From positions 152,552 to 216,551 of the forward strand of contig JBLWUQ010000006.1 in the NCBI GenBank assembly GCA_048268845.1: a DNA stretch of 64,000 nt, written 5' to 3'. This document shows positions 50,578 to 59,473 of the stretch, piece by piece (within the stretch, counting starts at the first letter, position 1; every line of letters begins with the position of its first letter). Source of the stretch: Muriiphilus sp048268845 (GTDB lineage Bacteria > Pseudomonadota > Alphaproteobacteria > Rhodobacterales > Rhodobacteraceae). The notes beneath the pieces are model-generated. The model did not search any database and was not told the DNA's origin. It saw only the letters and a program-made list of their open reading frames with translations. Made by a program: the position numbers and the translations under genes.

Positions 50578-51156
50578 ATGCTGAGACGACTTTACGACTG
50601 GACCATCCGGCTGGCCGAAAGCCCGCATGCGCTCTGGGCGCTGGCTGTCGTGGCCTTTGCCGAAAGCTCGGTGTTTCCGATCCCGCCCGATGTCATCATG
50701 ATCCCGATGATCATCGCGCGGCCAAACCGCGCCTTCCTGATCGCCGGGGTGGCGCTGGCGGCGTCGGTATCGGGCGGCGTTGCCGGCTACCTGATCGGCT
50801 GGGGGCTGTTTGAGAGCGTCGGCAGGCCGGTGCTCGAATTCTACCACATGGCCGACAAGTTCGAGGTGTTCAAGACGGCCTATAACGACTGGGGCGCCTG
50901 GGCGGTGCTGATCGCCGGGGTCACGCCCTTCCCCTACAAGGTCATCACCATCCTGTCAGGCGCGACGGGGCTGAACTTCACCGTCTTCATGGTCGCCTCG
51001 GTGGCCGCGCGCGGGCTGCGGTTCTTCATCGTGGCGGCGCTCTTGTGGAAGTTCGGCGCACCGATACGTGACTTCATCGAGCGGCGGCTGGGCTTGATGT
51101 TCATCCTGTTCGTCGTTCTACTGCTCGGCGGTTTCTACGTGGTGAAATTCCTATGA
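50578..51156 (+). CDS. YqaA/DedA-family membrane protein
   Basis: Inner-membrane protein of 192 residues with a VTT (SNARE-associated) domain. Conserved features are FAESSVFPIPPDVIMIPMI, GVAGYLIGWGLFESVG and the TPFPYKVITILSGATGLN motif with FR-like amphipathic helices. DedA/YqaA proteins influence membrane lipid scrambling and envelope stress. Ribosome site GGAG precedes the ATG. The stop overlaps the dsbB start by 4 bp, a pairing often conserved in this group of bacteria. Confidence 0.9.
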   Translation: MLRRLYDWTIRLAESPHALWALAVVAFAESSVFPIPPDVIMIPMIIARPNRAFLIAGVALAASVSGGVAGYLIGWGLFESVGRPVLEFYHMADKFEVFKTAYNDWGAWAVLIAGVTPFPYKVITILSGATGLNFTVFMVASVAARGLRFFIVAALLWKFGAPIRDFIERRLGLMFILFVVLLLGGFYVVKFL

Positions 51157-51641
51157 GCGCGCTGACCTCCCGGCACTTGATCCTGATCGCAACGCTGGTT
51201 TCGGTGGTGTCGGTCCTTGGGGCCTGGACCTTCGAGGGCCTCGGCTACGCCCCCTGCCAACTGTGCTACTACCAGCGCTACCCGCATTACGCGGCGATCG
51301 TGATCGGGGCGCTGGCGCTCGGGCTTCGCATCCGCACGCTGGCCTGGCTTGGCGCGCTCGCCGCCGCGACCACCTCGGGCATCGGGTTCTTCCACTCCGG
51401 GGTCGAACGCAAGTGGTGGCCCGGCCCGGCGTCCTGTGCGGGCGGCGACGTGTCGGGCATGTCGGCACAGGACCTGCTGGCGCAGATCACCGCAGCCCCC
51501 CTGGTGCGCTGCGACGAGATACCCTGGCGGCTGTCCGACCTGATCCCCTGGGACGTGCTCGACCTGTCGATGGCGAATTTCAACGCGGTCGCATCGCTCA
51601 TCCTGGTCTTCATCTGGATCGCCGCCGCCCGGCGCGCCTGA
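51153..51641 (+). CDS. dsbB: Disulfide bond formation protein B
   Basis: A 162-residue, four-helix inner-membrane protein. The first periplasmic cysteine pair is APCQLCYYQRYP (CxxC). The second pair sits in the loop with PASCAGGD and LVRCDEIPW. Both are needed to pass electrons from DsbA to quinone. The RYPH segment after the first CxxC is typical. Translation is coupled to yqaA by a 4-bp overlap. It ends 44 bp before the converging trmJ-like gene. Confidence 0.92.
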   Translation: MSALTSRHLILIATLVSVVSVLGAWTFEGLGYAPCQLCYYQRYPHYAAIVIGALALGLRIRTLAWLGALAAATTSGIGFFHSGVERKWWPGPASCAGGDVSGMSAQDLLAQITAAPLVRCDEIPWRLSDLIPWDVLDLSMANFNAVASLILVFIWIAAARRA

Positions 51642-51685
51642 CCGCGCAACATCAGCTTGGGGAAAACCCACTCATTCCATGAGCG

Positions 51686-52423
51686 CTATCTCCGGTCGCG
51701 CAAGAGCTGCCGCAGCATGCCGTGAAACCGCTGCACATCCGTCCCGGTCAAGCCGAGCCGCGACCACATGTTGCGCAGCACCAGCTTCATCGCCGGCGCC
51801 TTGGTCGGCGGAAAGAAATACCCCGCGTCCTCCAGCCGCGCCTCGTAATGCTCGGCCAGTTTCTCGACCTCGATGGCGCTGGCGAACTCGGTGTTGGCCA
51901 GAACCTCGTGCACCACGTCACCGCCTTGCCTGCGCCATTCATAGGCGGTCAGCAGCACCGTCTGGGCAAGGTTCAGCGAAACGAACTCCGGGTTCACCGG
52001 CACGGTGATGATCGCGTTGGCGCGCGCGATGTCCTCGTTTTCCAGCCCGGCACGTTCCGGCCCGAACAGCACCGCCACCTTGCGACCCGCCGCCACCATC
52101 GCGCGCGCCTCTTGCATGGCGCGCTCGGGGCTGAGCACCGGCTTGGCCAGTTCGCGGCCCCGCGCGGTGGTCGCGAAGACGTATTCGCAATCGCCGATCG
52201 CCCCGGCCAGATCGTCATACACCCCGGCTGCGTCCAGCACCCGGCCCGCGCCCGAGGCCATCGCCACCGCATTGGGGTTCGGCCAGCCGTCACGCGGCGA
52301 TACCAGACGCATCCGGTCCAGCCCGAAGTTCAGCATCGCCCGCGCCGCCGCGCCGATGTTCTCGCCCATCTGCGGGCGCACCAGCACGATCGCCGGCGTC
52401 GGGCCCGGTTCACTTTCGCTCAT
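51686..52423 (-). CDS. trmJ: RNA methyltransferase, TrmJ/TrmH (SPOUT) family
   Basis: SPOUT-class enzyme of 245 residues. IVLVRPQMGENIGAAARAMLNFGLDRMRLVSPRD is the N-terminal signature. LFGPERAGLENEDIARAN and VPVNPEFVSLNLAQTVLLTAYEW form the knot that binds S-adenosylmethionine. The C-terminal extension (SRLGLTGTDVQRFHGMLRQLL) matches TrmJ, which 2'-O-methylates tRNA position 32. The ATG at 52423 is preferred for its GAGG site; 52441 is possible. Confidence 0.9.
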   Translation of the reverse strand: MSESEPGPTPAIVLVRPQMGENIGAAARAMLNFGLDRMRLVSPRDGWPNPNAVAMASGAGRVLDAAGVYDDLAGAIGDCEYVFATTARGRELAKPVLSPERAMQEARAMVAAGRKVAVLFGPERAGLENEDIARANAIITVPVNPEFVSLNLAQTVLLTAYEWRRQGGDVVHEVLANTEFASAIEVEKLAEHYEARLEDAGYFFPPTKAPAMKLVLRNMWSRLGLTGTDVQRFHGMLRQLLRDRR

Positions 52424-52593
52424 CTCGCGTCCCTCGCTCATCGCCGGCGTGATACGCTCTTGACGCGACCGATGGCAAGCGCGCGCGCCGCCCGCCCGGC
52501 CATGGCGCGCGAATTCGACCGCAGCCTGCCCGCGCGATAGCCAAGCGCAAAAAAACCGGCTATGGAGCGGCGATCTTTGCCAGGGAGCCGAAA

Positions 52594-53214
52594 ATGGCCG
52601 ATGCCGAGCAGCCGCAGCTTTACCTTGTGACCCCGCCCGAAATATCGCTTTCCGGGTTTCCCGAGATCCTCGCCAGCCTGCTCGACGCGGTCGAGATCGC
52701 CTGTGTCCGGCTCGAGCTTGCCACCCGCGACGAGGACCGGATCGCCCGCGCGGCGGATGCCTGCCGGGAAGTGACCCATGCCCGCGACGTGGCGCTGGTG
52801 ATCACCGATCACGTGCTGATGGTCGAGCGTCTCGGGCTGGACGGCGTGCATTTCACGGACGGTGCGCGCCACGTGCGCAAGACCCGCAAGGATCTGGGCA
52901 GCGACGCCATCATCGGCGCCTTCTGCGGCGCCTCGCGACACGAGGGCATGACCGCTGGCGAGGCGGGTGCCGACTACGTCACTTTCGGCCCGGTCGGCGC
53001 GTCGCTGCTTGGCGACGGCACGATCGCCGAGCGCGACACCTTCGAATGGTGGAGCGAAGTGATCGAGGTCCCGATCGTGGCCGAGGGCGGGTTGACCGAG
53101 GCGCTGGTGCGCGATCTGTCACCGGTCACGGATTTCATTTCGCTTGGCGAGGAGATCTGGCTGGCCGACTCGCCGATGGACAGGCTTCTGTCGCTGGCGC
53201 GGGCGCGCGGCTGA
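52594..53214 (+). CDS. ThiE-like thiamine phosphate synthase family protein
   Basis: TIM-barrel protein of 206 residues resembling ThiE. It has LYLVTPPEI at the start, VALVITDHVLMVERLGLDGVHF, GAFCGASRHEGMTAGEAGADYVTFGPVG and IPIVAEGGL-like PIVAEGGLT. Two usual ThiE motifs are altered: VHLGQxD reads VHFTDG, and the threonine-rich phosphate loop after GPV is missing. It may therefore be a divergent paralogue with another substrate. A good ribosome site (AGGGAG) precedes the ATG. Confidence 0.78.
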   Translation: MADAEQPQLYLVTPPEISLSGFPEILASLLDAVEIACVRLELATRDEDRIARAADACREVTHARDVALVITDHVLMVERLGLDGVHFTDGARHVRKTRKDLGSDAIIGAFCGASRHEGMTAGEAGADYVTFGPVGASLLGDGTIAERDTFEWWSEVIEVPIVAEGGLTEALVRDLSPVTDFISLGEEIWLADSPMDRLLSLARARG

Positions 53215-53274
53215 CGAGATCGTAAAGCCTGCGAAACTCTTGTTTCACAGCGTGTTGACGACCTGCCTTCACCT

Positions 53275-53292
53275 GCCGGTTGAACAACCGGC
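53275..53292. terminator. Hairpin between converging ThiE-like and olsA genes
   Basis: GCCGGTT-GAAC-AACCGGC, a perfect 7-bp stem with a 4-base loop, sits 60 bp after the ThiE-like stop and 2 bp after the olsA stop codon on the other strand. There is no T-tract, but the position suits a shared terminator. Confidence 0.45.
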
Positions 53293-53294
53293 CG

Positions 53295-54131
53295 CTACTC
53301 CGCGCGGCCCATCTCGACCTCGAACCGCTCGCGGATCACCGCCTCGCAATGCGCCGCCAGCGCCTTGCGGTCTGCGAACCCGGCCACCGGCACCGGGTCG
53401 TGATAGATGATCCTGACATCGCCTTGCGGGTATTGCGCCAGAACTTTCAGGAAATGCGGGCCCATCGACATCTGCCCCCACCACGCATAGAACCTCGGAT
53501 CGGCCCCCTTCGGCGCGCGATAGACCATCGTGACCGGCTGCACATGGGTGATGTCGCGCAGCGCCGGATCCGTGAAGGCGCCGAACAGGGTCGGCCTGAA
53601 CGGCAACATCCGCAACCCGTCCGACGATGTGCCCTCGGGAAAGAAGATCAGCCGCTGCCCGGCCAGAACCCGGTCACGCAGGTTCGCCACCTGCGACGCC
53701 GACTCGCGCCGGTCGCGCGCGATGATCAGCGCACCCGAGAACCGCACCAGCCCCCCGACCAGCGGCCAGGCCGCAACCTCGTCCTTGGCCACGAAAAACA
53801 CCCGGTGGCGTCCGTAGATCGCAAGGATATCGATCCACGAGCAATGGTTCGCGACCACCACCCCCGCCGTCTGCATCGGCGTCCCCTCGGTTCTGATCGG
53901 AATGCCGAAGATCCGCATCGACCCCGCGAAGAACGCCTGCGTCATGCGCTGCGTGATCGGGCGATCCGGCCCGGCGACATGCCGCTCCGCCAGCCGCGCC
54001 AGAAACGTCAGCGGGAACATGATCGCCAGCCACGACATGAACAGGAGAAAACGAACCGTCGCCAACGCCTTGCCGGCCAGCGACACCCGCAGGTCCGGCT
54101 TCGGCGCATCGTCGTCCCACGTGTAGCTCAC
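53295..54131 (-). CDS. olsA: Lyso-ornithine lipid O-acyltransferase (PlsC family, OlsA)
   Basis: Acyltransferase of 278 residues. The catalytic HX4D motif is ANHCSWIDIL and the second block is FFPEGTSSDG. One N-terminal membrane helix is RFLLFMSWLAIMFPLTFLA. PlsC-family enzymes move acyl groups to lysolipids. Here the partner is olsB, with which it overlaps by 4 bp (GTGA), so O-acylation of lyso-ornithine lipid is the best call. The start codon is GTG at 54131. Ornithine lipids are phosphorus-free membrane lipids used when phosphate is scarce. Confidence 0.87.
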   Translation of the reverse strand: MSYTWDDDAPKPDLRVSLAGKALATVRFLLFMSWLAIMFPLTFLARLAERHVAGPDRPITQRMTQAFFAGSMRIFGIPIRTEGTPMQTAGVVVANHCSWIDILAIYGRHRVFFVAKDEVAAWPLVGGLVRFSGALIIARDRRESASQVANLRDRVLAGQRLIFFPEGTSSDGLRMLPFRPTLFGAFTDPALRDITHVQPVTMVYRAPKGADPRFYAWWGQMSMGPHFLKVLAQYPQGDVRIIYHDPVPVAGFADRKALAAHCEAVIRERFEVEMGRAE

Positions 54132-54898
54132 CCGCGCAGGCCCCGCCCGAACATCTCGCGGGTGCGCGGCGGAACCCGCTCGAGATCGACGATGATGCAG
54201 ACATCGGTGGTGTTGAACGGCTTGTCCACGAAAGCGCCCTCGCCGACGGTGCCGCCAAGCCGCAGATAGGCCTTGATCAGCGCCGGCATCTGCCGCATCG
54301 CGGCGCTGCGGTCGATGTCTTCGGAGGGCATCAGGTCCATCGACTGAAAATGCGGCGCAAGTGCGCGGGTGCGCAGTTCCGGCGGTGCCAGATGGTCGTG
54401 ATGCAGGAACGAGAGCGGCTGCTTGAGCACCTCGATATCGGTGCCGTGAAAGCTCGCCACGCCGAACATGACCTCGATCCCGTGGGTCAGCGTATAGTCA
54501 AGCAACCCCTGCCACAGACGCTTCAACGCCTCGCCACCGCGATAGTCGGGATGGACACAGGACCGGCCCAGCTCCATCAGCCTGCGGCCCGAGGCCTTGA
54601 GCGCGGTCAGGTCGTATTCCGCCTCCGAGTAATAGCGCCCGGCCGCCTGCATCTGGTCGTCGCGCATCAGCCGGTAGACCCCGACCGCGGGCGCGCCCGG
54701 CCGCGCCTTGTCGCGCAGCAGCAGGTGGTCGAAATAGGGGTCGAACTCGTCGCGCTCCAGCCGCTCGGCATGATCGACCATAGGGCCGTCGCCGCCCAGT
54801 TCCGCAACGAAGACGTCATAGCGCAGGCGTTGCCCTGCGCGGATATCCGCAGCGTCTTTCGCGAGGCAGATTTCGAAGTCTGGGTCGGGTTTCAGCAT
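54128..54898 (-). CDS. olsB: Ornithine N-acyltransferase (OlsB, GNAT fold)
   Basis: GNAT-type enzyme of 256 residues that joins 3-hydroxyacyl-ACP to ornithine. The family signature runs from RLRYDVFVAELGGDGPMVDH...ERDEFDPYFDHLLL to YYSEAEYDLTALKASGRRLMELGRSCVHPDYRGG, and HGTDIEVLKQPLSFLHHDHL follows. It was formerly annotated as hemolysin-like. First gene of the olsBA pair. The ATG at 54898 has GGAAGGA 12 bases upstream, slightly long. The 143 bp to the DUF3553 gene should contain the promoter. Confidence 0.9.
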   Translation of the reverse strand: MLKPDPDFEICLAKDAADIRAGQRLRYDVFVAELGGDGPMVDHAERLERDEFDPYFDHLLLRDKARPGAPAVGVYRLMRDDQMQAAGRYYSEAEYDLTALKASGRRLMELGRSCVHPDYRGGEALKRLWQGLLDYTLTHGIEVMFGVASFHGTDIEVLKQPLSFLHHDHLAPPELRTRALAPHFQSMDLMPSEDIDRSAAMRQMPALIKAYLRLGGTVGEGAFVDKPFNTTDVCIIVDLERVPPRTREMFGRGLRG

Positions 54899-55041
54899 AC
54901 CGGCGCGGGTCCTTCCTGCGGTCTTCTAGGAGGCACACGCGCCGATGGCAACCGGCAAGCGCCACGCGCAGGGTTGAATCCCGCGTTGGTTGTGATACCC
55001 GTCAAGACGACCCCTCAAGTTGAACGGCGGACCATGTTTCT

Positions 55042-55224
55042 TCACGTCTCGGCCACCATTTCAAGTCCGATCCGCGCGCCATCGATCACGACCTTTCCGG
55101 CGTGTTCGAAATTCACCGTGACCTTGCCGCCGATGTTGGATTGCACCTGTCCCAGCCCCCAGTCCGGACGCGCCGGATGGCGCACCAGCATGCCCGGTTC
55201 CAGCAAAGCAGAGAGATCGGCCAT
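55042..55224 (-). CDS. DUF3553 small protein
   Basis: A 60-residue protein made of one DUF3553 unit: GMLVRHPARPDWGLGQVQSNIGGKVTVNFEHAGKVVID. The fold is predicted to be a small beta-barrel like those of UvrD/CarD-type RNA-polymerase or nucleic-acid binding modules. The ATG at 55224 is preferred because AAAGG lies 9 bases upstream; an in-frame ATG at 55233 abuts that site. It is divergent from chpT with 30 bp between the starts, so their promoters must overlap. Confidence 0.83.
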   Translation of the reverse strand: MADLSALLEPGMLVRHPARPDWGLGQVQSNIGGKVTVNFEHAGKVVIDGARIGLEMVAET

Positions 55225-55254
55225 GTCGAACATCCTTTCATCAGGGGCGCGCGG

Positions 55255-55851
55255 ATGAGCGGCGCGCCGGCACCCGATCTGGTCGCGCTGGTCGGGTCGC
55301 GCATCGCCCACGACCTTATCAGCCCTCTGGGCGCGATCGGCAATGGTGTCGAACTTCTGACGCTCACCGGGATCGACACGCCCGAGCTTGCGCTGATCGC
55401 CGACAGCGTCGCCAGCGCCAACACCCGCATCCGCCTGTTCCGGCTCGCCTTCGGAGCCGCCCCGCCTGACGCGCGCGTGACCGCCAGCGAAATCGCGGCG
55501 CTGCCCGCCCCCGCGCCCGGCGGCAGGATCGTCATCGACTGGCAGATTCCGGGCGACGTGGCGCCCGGCCCGGCGAAACTCGCCTTCCTCGCGATGATGT
55601 GCTGCGAAACCGCGATGCCAAGGGGCGGCAGGCTCACCGTCAGTGCCGATGCCGGGCGCTGGCTTGTCACCGCCGAGGCAGCCCGCCTCAGCCTCGACCC
55701 GGCGCTGTGGGCAAGCCTCGACGCCCCCGCCTGCCCGGCCCATATCACGCCGGCACAGGTCCATTTCGCGCTGATCGGCCCCGAAGCCCGCGCCCAGGGC
55801 CTGACCCTTGCCGCCGACACCACGGACAGCACGATCACGATCGGTTTCTGA
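55255..55851 (+). CDS. chpT: Histidine phosphotransferase ChpT
   Basis: A 198-residue phosphotransfer protein. The phospho-accepting histidine is H19 in RIAHDLISPLGAIGNGVELL, the hallmark of ChpT. The C-terminal portion is a degenerate ATPase-like domain of the histidine-kinase fold. In alphaproteobacteria ChpT carries phosphate from the CckA kinase to CtrA (and CpdR), controlling the cell cycle or, in Rhodobacterales, motility and gene-transfer-agent expression. AGGGG precedes the ATG. Neither cckA nor ctrA lies in the window. Confidence 0.9.
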   Translation: MSGAPAPDLVALVGSRIAHDLISPLGAIGNGVELLTLTGIDTPELALIADSVASANTRIRLFRLAFGAAPPDARVTASEIAALPAPAPGGRIVIDWQIPGDVAPGPAKLAFLAMMCCETAMPRGGRLTVSADAGRWLVTAEAARLSLDPALWASLDAPACPAHITPAQVHFALIGPEARAQGLTLAADTTDSTITIGF

Positions 55852-55891
55852 CCGTCACTGTTTCATCTTGGCCGAAATACTCCGGGGGGAG

Positions 55892-55960
55892 CGTTCAGTT
55901 TGCATGGCAAACTGAACGTGGGGGGCTGGCCCCCCACCCGGTCGGACCGGCGAAGCCGGT
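55892..55960. repeat. Three consecutive perfect hairpins after chpT (Rhodobacteraceae-type intergenic repeat)
   Basis: After the phrase TTTCATCTTGGCCGAAATAC (from 55861) come three inverted repeats. The first is CGTTCAGTTTGC / GCAAACTGAACG at 55892-55918, the second GTGGGGGGC / GCCCCCCAC at 55918-55937, and the third ACCGGC / GCCGGT at 55946-55960. All stems are perfect. The lead phrase is familiar to me as a recurring intergenic element of this bacterial family. The position between converging chpT and proA fits a bidirectional terminator. Confidence 0.65.
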
Positions 55961-55977
55961 TCGAAGCCGCAAGGCGC

Positions 55978-57231
55978 TCAAGCCCGGACGGTGCCGTCAC
56001 CTTCGACGATATACTTGAAGCTGGTCAGTTGTTCCGCCCCCACCGGCCCGCGGGCATGCATCTTGCCGGTGGCGATGCCGATCTCGGCACCCATGCCGAA
56101 CTCGCCGCCATCGGCAAACTGCGTCGAGGCGTTGCGCATCAGGATGGCCGAATCGATCCGCTCGAAGAACCGCGCCGCGGCGGCATCGTCCTCGGTCAGG
56201 ATCGCATCGGTGTGCTGCGAGGAATAGGTGCGGATATGGTCGATCGCCGCGTCGATGTCGTCAACCAGCTTGGCCGCGATCACCGCGTCGAGGAATTCGC
56301 GGCCCCAGTCCTCATCGGTGGCCGCGACCGTGCCTTTCAGCCCCGGCCCGGCATGAACCTCGATCCCCGCCGCCATAAGGTCGTCCAGCACCTGTTGCCC
56401 CAGCGCCAGCGCATCCCGGTGGATCAGCACGCATTCCGCCGCGCCGCAGATCCCGGTGCGCCTTGCCTTGGAATTCAGCACCACCGCACGGGTCTTGGCG
56501 GCATCGGCGGCCTTGTCGACATAGACATGCACGATGCCTTCGAGATGGGCGAACACCGGCACCCGCGCCTCGCGCTGCACCAGACCGACCAGCCCCTTGC
56601 CGCCACGCGGCACGATCACGTCGACATGGGCGGTCATTCTCAGAAGCTCGCTGACCGCCGCCCGGTCACGCGTCGGGACAAGCTGGATCGCGTCCTCGGG
56701 CAGGCCGGCGGCGCGCAAACCCTCGACCAGACAGGCATGGATCGCGCCGGAGGAATGAAAGCTCTCCGAGCCACCACGCAGGATCGCCGCGTTGCCCGCC
56801 TTGAGGCACAGCGCGCCCGCATCCGCCGTCACGTTCGGGCGGCTCTCGAAGATCACGCCGATCACGCCCAGCGGCGTGCGCACCCGCTGGATATGCAGCC
56901 CCGACGGCCGATCCCACTCGGCGATAACCTTGCCGACCGGATCGTCAAGCCCCGCGACCGCGCGCAAGCCGTCGCAGATGCCTTGAATGCGGGATTCGTC
57001 CAGCATCAGCCGGTCCATCATCGCCGCAGGCAGGCCCTTGTCGCGTCCATAGGCCAGATCCCTGGCGTTGGCCGCGATGATCTCGTCGCGCCGCGCCCAG
57101 ACCGCGTCCACCGCCGCCATCAGCGCGCGGGTCTTGGCTTCGGAGGGCGCATAGGCCAGCACCGCCGCCGCCGCCTTTGCGCGCCTGCCGATGTCCTGCA
57201 TCAGCGCATGGATGTCGCCGTGATCCTTCAT
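55978..57231 (-). CDS. proA: Gamma-glutamyl phosphate reductase (ProA)
   Basis: Aldehyde-dehydrogenase-fold enzyme of 417 residues, the same length as in Escherichia coli. The catalytic Cys lies in ARRTGICGAAECVL. Other conserved parts are GVIGVIFESRPNVTADAGALCLKAGNAAILRGGSE, and VPRGGKGLVGLVQREARVPV. It reduces gamma-glutamyl phosphate to glutamate semialdehyde in proline synthesis. The ATG at 57231 is taken; a GTG at 57246 would add five residues. It follows proB by 52 bp. Confidence 0.96.
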   Translation of the reverse strand: MKDHGDIHALMQDIGRRAKAAAAVLAYAPSEAKTRALMAAVDAVWARRDEIIAANARDLAYGRDKGLPAAMMDRLMLDESRIQGICDGLRAVAGLDDPVGKVIAEWDRPSGLHIQRVRTPLGVIGVIFESRPNVTADAGALCLKAGNAAILRGGSESFHSSGAIHACLVEGLRAAGLPEDAIQLVPTRDRAAVSELLRMTAHVDVIVPRGGKGLVGLVQREARVPVFAHLEGIVHVYVDKAADAAKTRAVVLNSKARRTGICGAAECVLIHRDALALGQQVLDDLMAAGIEVHAGPGLKGTVAATDEDWGREFLDAVIAAKLVDDIDAAIDHIRTYSSQHTDAILTEDDAAAARFFERIDSAILMRNASTQFADGGEFGMGAEIGIATGKMHARGPVGAEQLTSFKYIVEGDGTVRA

Positions 57232-57283
57232 CGCCTTCGCCTTCACAATTGCCGCGTCATTCTGCCAGCCCGCCGTCGCAAGG

Positions 57284-58390
57284 TCAAAGCGCCATGTCGT
57301 CCCGGTGGATCAGCGCGGCGCGGCCCGGATGGCCCAGCGTCGCCTCGATCTGGTCCGAGCGTTTGCCGATCAGCGCGCGCGCCTCCTCGGCGGTGTAGCG
57401 CACCAGCCCTGCGCCGATCCGCACCCCGTCCGGCCCGAGCATGTCGACCGGGTCGCCGCGCCCGAAACGTCCGTCGACCGCCGTCACGCCGGCGGGCAGC
57501 AGCGACTTGCCCTGACCCAGCGCGCGCACCGCGCCGGCGTCGAGCCGCACCGCGCCGCGCGGCTTCATCGCCCGGATCCAGTGTTTGCGCGCCGAGGCGG
57601 GCGTGGTGCGCGCCTTGAACAGCGTCGCCGCCGCGCCCGCTTCGAGCCCGGCCAGAGGCGCCATCCGCGCGCCTTCGGTGATGATCAGATCGCAGCCCGC
57701 CTCGGTCGCGGTCTTGGCCGCCATCAGCTTGGTCTTCATGCCGCCCTTGGACAACCCGGTGCCGGCATCGCCGGCCACCGCCTCCATCGCCGGGGTGATC
57801 TCGTCGATCACGTCGAAACGCCGCGCCTCGGGGTCGGTCCTTGGGTTGCCGGAATAGAAACCGTCGACATCCGACAACAGCACCGTCAGATCCGCGCCGA
57901 TGGTGACGGCCACCTGTGCGGCCAGCCGGTCGTTGTCGCCAAAGCGGATTTCGTCGGTTGCGATGGTGTCGTTCTCGTTCACGATCGGCACCGTGCCCAG
58001 CCCCAGCAGGGTTTCAAGCGTCGCGCGCGCGTTCAGATAGCGTCGCCGGTCGGCGCTGTCCTCGAGCGTCACCAGCACCTGCGCCGCGATGATGCCCAAG
58101 GGCGCCAGCACCTCTTCATAGGCACGCGCCAGCCGGATCTGGCCGACCGCCGCCGCCGCCTGGCTTTGCTCGAGCGCCAGCCCGCCCGCAGGCAGGCCCA
58201 GAACGCCGCGCCCCAGCGCGATCGAGCCCGATGACACCAGCACCACATCCGCGCCGCGCGCCTTCAGATGCGCCACGTCCGCCGCCAGCGAGGCCAGCCA
58301 GTCCGAGCGCAGCGCGCCGGTTTCACGGTCGACCAGCAGCGCCGAGCCGATCTTGACGACGATCCGCCGCGCCTCGCTCAGGGTTGCCAC
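57284..58390 (-). CDS. proB: Glutamate 5-kinase (ProB)
   Basis: A 368-residue kinase with an amino-acid-kinase domain (RIVVKIGSALLVDRETGALR, PIVNENDTIATDEIRFGDNDRLAAQVA, and GTGLSKGGMKTKLMAAKTA). A C-terminal PUA domain (about 285-365) is present, as in the full-length bacterial enzyme. It commits glutamate to proline and is normally feedback-inhibited by proline. The GTG start at 58390 is supported by GAGGAG upstream and overlaps the end of obgE by 13 bp. Proline also serves as an osmoprotectant. Confidence 0.96.
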   Translation of the reverse strand: MATLSEARRIVVKIGSALLVDRETGALRSDWLASLAADVAHLKARGADVVLVSSGSIALGRGVLGLPAGGLALEQSQAAAAVGQIRLARAYEEVLAPLGIIAAQVLVTLEDSADRRRYLNARATLETLLGLGTVPIVNENDTIATDEIRFGDNDRLAAQVAVTIGADLTVLLSDVDGFYSGNPRTDPEARRFDVIDEITPAMEAVAGDAGTGLSKGGMKTKLMAAKTATEAGCDLIITEGARMAPLAGLEAGAAATLFKARTTPASARKHWIRAMKPRGAVRLDAGAVRALGQGKSLLPAGVTAVDGRFGRGDPVDMLGPDGVRIGAGLVRYTAEEARALIGKRSDQIEATLGHPGRAALIHRDDMAL

Positions 58391-59421
58391 GACCCGCTCT
58401 CCTCGTCGTCATCGACCGCTTTCTGGCGCAGCCGGTCGGCCTTGATCTCGGCCCGAAGCGCGCGCAGCACCTCGGTCACGCCCTCGTGCGACACGCCCGA
58501 CATGGCCATGACCGGTCCGCCGGTCGCCGCCTCCAGCGCCGCGCGCTTTTCGGCGATGTCCTCATCCAGCAGCGCATCGACCTTGTTCAGGACCGTCACC
58601 CGAGGCTTTTCCGACAACACGCCGCCATAGGCCTCAAGCTCGTGAATGATGGTGCGCCAGTCGGCCACCACGTCCTCGGACGTGCCGTCAACCAGATGTA
58701 GCAGCACCGAGCAGCGTTCGACATGGCCGAGGAACTGGTCGCCCAGCCCGCGCCCCTCATGCGCGCCCTCGATCAGGCCGGGGATGTCGGCAACGACAAA
58801 CTCCACCTCGTCCACGCCGACGACGCCAAGGTTGGGCACCAGCGTGGTGAAGGCATAATCCGCGATCTTGGGTCGTGCATTCGATGTGGCGGCCAGAAAG
58901 GTCGACTTGCCGGCGTTGGGCAGGCCCAGAAGGCCGACATCGGCGATCAGCTTCAGGCGCAGCCAGATCGTGCGCTCGACCCCCGGCTGGCCGGCATTGG
59001 CGCGGCGCGGCGCCTGGTTGGTCGCGGTCTTGAAGTGCAGGTTGCCAAAGCCGCCGTTGCCGCCCGTAGCCAGCGTGACCCGCTGGCCAACCTCGGTCAT
59101 GTCGGCCAGCACGGTCTCCTCGTCCTCGTCGAGGATCTCGGTGCCGACCGGCACGCGCAGCACGATGTCGTCGCCCGACTTGCCGGTGCGCTGGCTGCCC
59201 ATGCCGCCCTGGCCGTTCCTAGCGAAGAAATGCTGCTGGTAGCGAAAGTCGATCAGCGTGTTCAGCCCGTCGACCGCCTCGACGATCACGTCGCCGCCGC
59301 GCCCGCCATCGCCGCCGTCAGGTCCGCCATATTCGACGAACTTCTCGCGCCGGAAACTGACACAGCCCGCCCCGCCGCTGCCCGAGCGGATATAGACCTT
59401 GGCGAGATCGAGGAATTTCAT
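58378..59421 (-). CDS. obgE: GTPase ObgE/CgtA
   Basis: Ribosome-associated GTPase of 347 residues. The glycine-rich Obg fold fills about residues 1-158 (GGPDGGDGGRGGDVIVEA, QGGMGSQRTGKSGDD). The G domain starts with P-loop GLPNAGKST, then switch region FTTLVPNLGVV and DIPGLIEGAHEGRGLGDQFLGH, and NKVDALLDE. The usual C-terminal OCT domain is absent, as in many alphaproteobacteria. It helps assemble the large ribosomal subunit and is encoded near L21 and L27. Confidence 0.96.
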   Translation of the reverse strand: MKFLDLAKVYIRSGSGGAGCVSFRREKFVEYGGPDGGDGGRGGDVIVEAVDGLNTLIDFRYQQHFFARNGQGGMGSQRTGKSGDDIVLRVPVGTEILDEDEETVLADMTEVGQRVTLATGGNGGFGNLHFKTATNQAPRRANAGQPGVERTIWLRLKLIADVGLLGLPNAGKSTFLAATSNARPKIADYAFTTLVPNLGVVGVDEVEFVVADIPGLIEGAHEGRGLGDQFLGHVERCSVLLHLVDGTSEDVVADWRTIIHELEAYGGVLSEKPRVTVLNKVDALLDEDIAEKRAALEAATGGPVMAMSGVSHEGVTEVLRALRAEIKADRLRQKAVDDDEESGSWQP

Positions 59422-59473
59422 GTGTTTCGGCCTTTGTCGTTCGCAAGTGCGATAGAGGGAAACGCGGGTGCGC

